DNA of 64,000 bases, from contig NZ_JYLN01000013.1 in assembly GCF_001439735.1 (NCBI RefSeq), positions 27,548 to 91,547 on the forward strand. Reading direction: 5' to 3'. How positions within the stretch are numbered: the first letter of the stretch is position 1; every line of letters starts with the position of its first letter. A program made the position numbers and the translations under genes. The notes under the pieces were generated by a model. That model worked only from the letters and a program-made list of their open reading frames with translations, searched no databases and was not told the DNA's origin. Origin of the DNA: Pseudomonas paralactis. Lineage in GTDB: Bacteria > Pseudomonadota > Gammaproteobacteria > Pseudomonadales > Pseudomonadaceae. Of this stretch, positions 51,001 to 60,000 are shown in pieces.

Positions 51001-54000
51001 GGACTAAATAATACCTCAGGCAAAGTATCGAGTACCGGAGCTGTTGCACTGAGCGCCACGGGTGCGCTGACTAATCACAATGGGGCAGTGACCACCGATA
51101 AAGGGTTGACCCTCAACAGTGCCAGTCTGGAGAACCGTAGCGGCACACTCAGCGCCAAGGGCGCGGTCAAAGTGACCACCGGCGCTTTCAACAATACCCA
51201 GGCTGGTAGCCTGATCAGCGAGGACACGCTGACTCTGACCGCTGGCCAGGTCAGCAACGGTGTGAATAGCCGCATCGTCAGCGACAACGCACTGACCGCC
51301 AGTGTCACCGGTTTTGACCAGCAGGGCGGGAAGCTCACGAGTGTGACGTCACTGAGCCTGGACCTGAACAACGGCCAACTGAATAACCAGCAAGGCATGA
51401 TCAATGCTCCTTTGTTGGTGCTGAAAAACCTCAATGGGGTTAACAACCAGAACGGCGAGATTTCCAGCACCCAGGCGTTCACCCTGGCCAGCAAAAGCCT
51501 GGATAACAGCAACGGCAAGCTCATCAGCAACCAGGCATTGACCCTGCGCATCGACCAGGCCATTAGCAACATCAAAGGCAAAATTTCCGCTGCGGCGTTG
51601 CAGATTAATGGAGCCAGCCTGGATAACAGTGAAGGCATGTTGAGTAGCCGGGGCCAGTTGACGATCACCGTCGATGGAGTACTCAAGAACCAGGATGGCA
51701 CGATAGTAAGCGACGCGGGCATGAAGCTGACGGCGGCCAGCCTGGAGAACAATGACGGGGAGATTTCCAGCAAGGGCGACCTCACCGCAGACATCACCAA
51801 TATCACCAACCAGAACGGTAAGTTGATCGCACAAGGCGCGCTATCCCTTGACGGCCAGACGCTGGATAACCGTCAAAAAGGCTACGTGAGCGCCACCCAA
51901 AAGACCGACGTCAAAATGACCAGGGTGGACAACCGGGGCGGCGAGATCTCCAGCAAGGCCGCTGTTCAGATAACCGGTCAACATTTGGATAACAGTGACG
52001 GCGGCCTGGTGCTCGCCGCGACCGACTTGACGCTGAACGTCGATGACGTACTCAACCGTAACAAGGGCCAACTCAGCGGCCAGAATGGTGTGACCCTGGA
52101 AGGCACCACGCTGGACAACAGCGACGGCAGCCTTATCAGCCAAACAGACCTTGGCCTTGAACTCAGCGGCGAGCTGAATAACAACCAGGGTCGGCTGAGC
52201 AGTGAAGGTCTGTTGACCGTCGACGCTGGGAGTCTGAACAACCGTAAAGGCAAGCTGTCCAGTGCTGGGGCATTGGACGTCACCGCCCACGGCGCCGTCG
52301 ATAACCAGGGCGGTGAGATGGTCACCGACGCAGGTCTGACCCTGAACAGCACCAGCCTGGACAACAGCCAGAAAGGTACGTTGAGCAGCAAAAGTGCGTT
52401 GGTCATCACCACCGGCGCATTCGACAACAGTCACTCCGGCAACGTCAGCACCCGCGACACGCTGAATATCACCGCAGGGCAATTGACCAACCACGACGCT
52501 GGCCGCCTGACCAGCGAAAAAGCGCTGACTGCCAACGTCACCGGCCTGGACCAACAAGGCGGGAAGCTGTTCAGCAACACGTCTGTCGCACTGGACCTGA
52601 AAAACGGCCAGTTGAATAACCAGGGCGGCCTGATCAACGGCCCGCTGTTGATGTTGAAAAACCTCAAGGGCGTGAACAACCAGGGCGGTGAAATCTCCAG
52701 TGCCCAAGCCTTCACACTGACCGCCGACAGCCTGGATAACAGCAGCGGTAAATTGCTCAGCTACCAGGCCCTGACCCTGCGCATCACCCAGGCCCTGAAT
52801 AACGTTAAAGGCCTGATTGCCGCCCAGTCCGTCGACGGCCGCGCCGCCACCCTGGACAACAGCGGTGGCACCCTGACCAGCCGTGGCGACACGTTGCTTA
52901 ATGTCGACGGCCAGCTCACCAACCAGGATAAGGGGTTGATCAACGCGGCTAATGCTCTAACCCTCAACAGCGCTGGTGTGAACAACCAGGGCGGTTCTGT
53001 GTTGGGCAAGTCGATTGCCATCGACCTGGGCGGCGGTGACCTGAACAACACCAAGGGCCTGATCACCACCGAAGGTCAACTGACCATCAAACGCCTGCGC
53101 GACCTGAGCAACCAGAATGGTGAGATTTCCACCGCGCAAAACCTCACCCTCAATGGCCGCACGCTGGATAACAGCGCAGGCAAACTGATCAGCAACACTG
53201 TGCTCACCCTGGACGGCACCCAGCTGACTAACCAAGGTGGCCTGATCTCGGGTTGGCAAGGTGTCAGTGTCAATGGCGTGGACTTGGACAACCGCAACCA
53301 AGGTACCGTCTCCAGCCGTTTTGGCAACGTTGATGCCACGCTGAGCAACAACCTGCTCAACAGCGGTGCCGGTGCGCTGGTCAGCCAAAAAGCCCTGACC
53401 GTCAAAGCTGACAGCCTCGACAACAGCGACAAAGGCATCCTTTCCAGTGCGGGCGGGCAAACCCTGACCGTCACCGGGGTGCTCAACAACGCCCAAGGTG
53501 GGTTGATCGACAGCGGCGCGGCCCTCGATCTGAACGTGCATACACTCAACAACGCAGGCGGCACGGTCAATGCGCAACAGGCCCTCAGCCTTATCGGCAC
53601 CAGCCTCGACAACAGCGCCGGCAACCTGATCGGTAACGGCAGCGTAACCCTCGACCTGCTCGGCGCCCTGACCAACACCGACGGCAAACTTGCCAGCGCC
53701 GGTGCGCTGCTGCTCAAACGCGCCACTGAGGTCAACAACCAGGGCGGCCAACTGGTCAGCCAAAGCTTGCTGACCCTGTTCGCGGGCAGCCTGGACAACC
53801 GCAAACGCGGCACCGTCGCGTCCAACGGCACGCTGCTGGCCACCACCACCGGCGCCATCCAAAACGACGGCGACGGGTTGATCTACAGCCAGAACGCCGA
53901 TCTGAAACTCAAGGCCGCCAGCCTCGACAATGCCAAGGGCTCGATCCAAAGCCAGACCGCCCTGAACCTCGACATCACCGGCGCCCTCGACAACCAAAGC

Positions 54001-57000
54001 GGCAAAGTCATCGCGCAAAATGGCGCTGTCGACATCAAGGCCACAACCATCGACAACCGTGGCGGCACCCTGGCCAGCCTCAAGGGCACTCTGCAAGCCA
54101 AAGCGCTGGGTGGCTGGCTGCGCAACGACTTCGATCTGAGCAACAACCGTCAGGCCGGCATCATCCAGGCACAAAGCCTGATCCTCACCAGTGCCAGCCT
54201 CAACAACAACGGCGGCCGCATCGCCGCGCAAACCGGCGACACCGACGTCACCACCGGCGCCTTCGACAACCGCGATGGCGGGCTGTACGCCAAAGGGATG
54301 GTCAAGGTCATTGGCAACAGTTTTGATAACAGCGGTGATGTGCGCGGCCAGGTGGCAGGCGGGCAGGTGGACCTCAAGCTCAGTGGCGGGGCGCTGAACA
54401 ACCAGAAAGGCATTATTGAAAGTGACACCACGCTGAAGGTCGCGGCGGATAGCGTGCATAACCAGGGCGGGCAACTGCGGGCTTTGGGCAAGAGCGGTAA
54501 GACTGACTTTCAGATTGGCGGTGTGCTGGATAACCGCAACGGCACACTGGAAACCGCCAACAGCGATTTGACGTTGAACGCCGGCAGCTTCCAGAACACA
54601 GGCGGCAGTGTGTTGCATGTGGGGACCGGCACATTTGATATCAGCACGGCCAACTTGACGAACGTGGGCGGGAACGTTGTCACCCGAGGTGGCTTGACCC
54701 TGACGGCCGACGACTGGACCAACAGCAGCGTGATCCAGGCAGGGCGGTTGACGGTGAACGTCAACACTCTCAACCAAACGGCAGAGGGGCAGTTGCTGGC
54801 TTCCGACAGTCTGGTGGGTAAAGGTATTAACTGGTCCAACGATGGCTTGATTGCCAGTGATGGCAGCCTCAACGTGACGCTGGACGGGACCTATAGCGGT
54901 AGTGGTCGTATGAGTAGTTTGGGCGATCTGAGCCTGAGCGCCGCGCAATTGAAGCTAAGTAAAACGACGAGTATTGCCGGTGGCGGCAACGCGACGGCCA
55001 ACATCTCCGGAAGTGTGGATAACCAGGGGCGTTTAACCGCAACCAAGGATCTGAATCTGACGGCAGGCGCCATCAATAACTACGGCACGCTGGGCAGCGG
55101 TCAAAAACTTACCGCCACTACTGGCGCGCTACTTAACGACCATGCGCTGATTTTCAGTGGTTCGGACATGAGCCTGCGCGTTGATTCGCTGAGCAATAGC
55201 TACGCGGATATCTACAGCCTGGGCGACCTGAGCATCGACCGAGAGGGTAAAGGCGGCCTTGCCCGCAGCATCATCAACAGCTCTTCGACCATACAGAGTG
55301 ATGGCAACCTGAGCCTCGCAGCGAGCACGATCAAAAATATCAGAGCGGTCTTGAACACCAGCAACCAAGATATTTATACCGCTCGGATTACCGAGATCGC
55401 TTGTATTGCGGGGTACGATTGTGACGGTGGGAAGGAAAACCATACCTGGGAGATTGCTCAGCGTGAAAAGCTTGAAGTCATTGAGGCCAGCGCTGCGTCC
55501 AGCATCACCTCAGGTGGCAATATGGACATTAACGCGGGTGATCTCTCGAACCAAAGCAGTACTATTGCCGCAGCAGGAGAATTGTCGGTAACAGTCAACA
55601 ATCTGGTCAACAGTGGTCTTGAAACGGGAGATATTGAAACTACTCGCGTGTTTGTATCAGAAAGGACCCGGCGCCCCGGGCGCTGGTACGACTTGGCAAA
55701 CGCGTTCAACAACAAATATTGGTTCCAGAGCGCCGGCTATACGCCCAATGATTTGGGTGGGTTACAGGCTGCAATGGGCAACTTTATAGCCATTACTGGT
55801 CCTCCGGTGGCTCCGGAGGGGAACGGGGAGCTGCCGCACCTTAGAACGACAAAAAAACTAGCAGATGGTGATCAGCGTTACGCTGCCGTGATCCAGGCCG
55901 GTGGAGCTGTCAACGTAACGGCGGGCAACAACATCGACAGCAGTGTGGTCCGTCCGGGCTATACCTATGTGGGTAGCGGCCCACGAACCGATACAAACGC
56001 CTCCGGTGCTGGCTTTTCAACCCGTATTACGCTTAACCAACAATTGCCGCCGGATCTGGCTCAACAACAGGTCAATCCCCTGTCATTACCAGGCTTTAGC
56101 TTGCCCACAGGGCAGAATGGTTTGTTTCGTCTGAGCGGCCAGGGTGCTTCAACGCCAGCTAATCAAGGGCCACAAAGCTGGACCATGGGCGGGGCGTCCA
56201 TCGACACTGCCCAGCGTGACCAAGGCGTTCCTGCCCGTGGTGGCAGGGAGGTCCTCGTGGATGATGCCGCTCACATCGCAACGGCCACGCAAGCGCCGGT
56301 GAGTACGGCTGATCTGGCGACCTCAGTCGCAGGCATCATCGAGCCGCTGAATGTGGTTCCGATCGTAGCTCCCCTCACGGATGCGGTAGTACCTGACCGT
56401 TCGAGGGTCGATAGTGCCGCCTCGACTACTCCGGTCGAGAGCTTGGCCACAGCGGCTGACACGTTGACGGTCAACCGTGTGCAGGGTTTGCCTGACGGCA
56501 GCTACGTGTCCAACCCGCAAAAATACTTGATCGAAACCAACCCGGCTTTGACCGACTTGAAGCAATTCATGAGTTCGGACTATTTGCTGTCGAAACTGGG
56601 TTACAACCCAGATACCAGTTGGAAGCGTTTGGGTGACGGGCTCTATGAAGATCGGTTGATTCAGCAAGCCATCATTGCTCGTACCGGTCAACGCTTCCTC
56701 GATGGGCAGACCAGCGACGCTGGGCAGTATAAGTATCTGATGGACAACGCGATCGCCAGCAAGCAGCGATTGAACCTGGCGGTGGGTGTAAGCCTCACCG
56801 CCGAGCAAGTCGCGGCGCTGACCCACGATATCGTGTGGATGGAAAGCGCCACGGTAAATGGCGAAAGCGTCCTGGCACCTGTTTTGTACCTGGCCCAGGC
56901 CAATAATCGCCTAGGGCCCAACGGCGCATTGATCGCCGGTAGCGACGTCAACCTGATTGCTGGAGAAAATCTCAACAACGTCGGCACCCTGCGTGCCACC

Positions 57001-60000
57001 AACAACCTGTCGGCCACCGCCGGGGCCAACCTGGTCAACAGCGGCTTGATCGAAGCCGGTCATCGCCTGGATCTGCTGGCGGGTAACAACCTGATCAACA
57101 AAGCTGGCGGGATCATCTCAGGGCGCGATGTGAGCCTCACGGCAGTTAACGGCGACCTGATCAACGAACGCACTGTCACCCGTCACGAGAGCAGCAACAG
57201 CGGTTATCGCACCGAGCGCATGGGCTTTGTAGACAGCGCAGCCCGCATCGAAGCGGCCAACAACCTGAGTATGCAAGCCGGACGTGACGTCAACAGCGTT
57301 GGCGGCGTATTGAAAAGTGGTGCAGATACTACGATCAAGGCCGGTCGCGACGTCAACCTGATTGCCGCTGAGCAACGTAACGCCGGTGTGTTCCGCGACA
57401 GCAGTGTCACTCAATACGGCAACATGATTGAAGCCGGGCGCGACTTCCGCGTGCAGTCTGGACGCGACATCAGCGCCATCGCCAGTCAAATAGAAGCCAA
57501 GCGCGATATTGCGATGGCGGCTACAGGCGACCTGACACTGGCTTCGGGCGCGAACGAGCAGCACTCCTCGTTCAACAGCAAAAAGGTCAAGAGCCAGGAA
57601 GACCATGTTCAGCAGGTGTCCACCACGGTCAAGGCCGGTGGAGACGTGGCGCTGAGCGCGGGCGAGGACATGGCGTTGATCGCCAGCCGTGTAACGGCCG
57701 GGGATGAGGCGTACTTGTACGCCCGTGAAAATATTGAGCTCAAGTCCGCTGAGAATGAGGACTACAGCTTTTACAGCAAGACCAAAAAATCCTCCTCGGG
57801 CAAGAAATTCCGTCTCGATGAAACCGATAGCACCACCAACGTGGGCAGCCTGGTCGAATCGGGTGGCAATAGCACCGTGGTCGCTGGCAAAGATCTGCTG
57901 TTGGCCGGCAGTGCGGTGGCCGCTGACAAAGGTGCAGCGAAGTTGGTGGCGGGTGAAGACGTACAGATTCTTGCCGTAACCGACTCCGACAGTGCGCGCC
58001 ATGAGCGCAAGCAAAGCAAGAGCAGTTGGGGCGGGTTCAAGTCGAGCAAAGTCAAGGACAAGGTCGACGAGACACGCACCACGGCGGTGGGCAGCATGGT
58101 CTCTGGTGAGACCGTCAGCGTCGCGGGCGCGCAAGACGTGACTGTGACGGGTTCGGCGCTGGTCAGTACCGGTGACCTGACTGTTCAGGCCGGGCGTGAC
58201 CTGACCATCGATGCGGCGCAGAACACCTTCTCGCGCACCGACATGCACAAGGAAAAGAACCGCGACCTGACCGGCGTGTTGACCGGCAACAAGCTGGGCC
58301 TGGATGACATCACCGGCAATCAGCATCTGTTTATCAACAGCCAGAAGCACAACGGTACTGCGGCAGAAACCACGCTGACTGGCAGCACGGTTGGTTCCAG
58401 TGCGGGGAATGTGACGCTGGAGGCGGGGCGTGAGTTGAAGGTGGTGGCCAGTGATTTGGTCAGTACCAAGGACATGTCCCTGAATGGCGCGAACGTCACC
58501 ATTGCCGCAGGGACCGAAACGGCTAACCAGACCAGTAAGGACAGTTCCAAAAGCTTGGCCGTAGGGCGTGTGATCGGCGGAACAATGGTCGATACCGTCA
58601 AGAGCATCCGTAATGATGTACGGGCAGCGCAGCAGGCTGACGACAGTCGCTTGAAAGCCGTTAAAGGCGCTCAAGCATTGCTTTCGGCCTACGGCGCAAT
58701 GAGCGGTGATAACAGCTCGGCCAACGAGTCAGACGGCAAACCTGCAAACAGCAAAGGCTCAGTGATCAAGATCGGCACCGAGTTGGCATCTACACGCAAG
58801 AAAAGCACCAGCGAGTACGACGCAGAAACGGTCAAGCAATCGAGCCTTAACAGTGGTGGCAGCCTGGCGATCGTGGCCACTGGCAACGCTCCGGCTACCC
58901 AAGGTGATATCCATGTGATTGGCAGCAGCATCAAGGCCAAGGACACCCTGCTGCTGGCGAAAAACGACATCACGCTGGAAAGCGCACAAGACCGAAAAAA
59001 CTGGGATAACCAGAACAGCAATAACAAAACCAGTATCGGTGCCAGTTTCAACATTGGTGACCAGAATGGCTTCACCCTCGACCTTGGCGCCAAAACGGCC
59101 AAAGGCATGGGCACAGGCCATGAGGTTACTCAGGTCAACAGTACCGTTGATACAGGTTTGCTGGTGCTCAAGAGTGGGCAAGACACCACATTGGCCGGCG
59201 CGCAAGTGCGTGCCGAGGCTATCAAGGCTGATATTGGCGGCAACCTGAATATCGCTTCGCGCCAGGACGAGGCGAGCCAGAAGAACAAACAAACCAGTGC
59301 CGGTGTCGGCGCCAGCATCTGCGTGCCACCGTTCTGCTGGGGTTCGATGGTGACAGCGTCCGGCAATATCGCCGGCAGCAAGATGAATAGCGATTACAAA
59401 GCTGTTACTGACCAGACCGGGTTGTTTGCAGGCAGCGGTGGCTATGACATCAATACAGGTAAAAACACTACGCTTGAAGGTGCGGTGATTGCCAGCGAGG
59501 CCAGTGCCGATAAGAACCATCTCAGCACTGAGCGCTTGTTGGTCAGCGATATCAAGAACAAGAGCGATATCAAGAGCCAGGCGGCCAGCCTGAGCCTTTC
59601 CTACACCAGCACTAAGTGGGATAAGCCGGGCGGTCCGAAAACGCCGGACGATCAACGGCAGTTGGCGCATACGGACACCGGCGGTGCGATACCGTTGATG
59701 CTTAAGGAATCTGATAGCAGTAAAACCCGCAGTGCAGTTAGCCCAGGCACTATCGTTGTCCGCGATGCTGCGGGAGTGAATGACCTAGTTGGTTTGAATC
59801 GTGACACCGTCAATGCCAACGACCATCTGGATCGTCCTGACGAGAAGGCCATGCAAGAGCGGATCGACCTGATCCAAAGCTCGGCGCAGCTCTCCAGCAG
59901 CGTGATCGGCATGGTGAGTAAGGCCAAGGCGGATGAGGCAAATAAACTGCGCAAGCAAGCGGATGCGCAGGCCAATGCGGGTTCGCCTGAAGCTGCGGGA

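Noticed and set aside
48900..54200. CRISPR-like direct repeats
   Set aside because: The repeats are in-frame protein repeats of CdiA with variable spacing; no constant repeat-spacer pattern.
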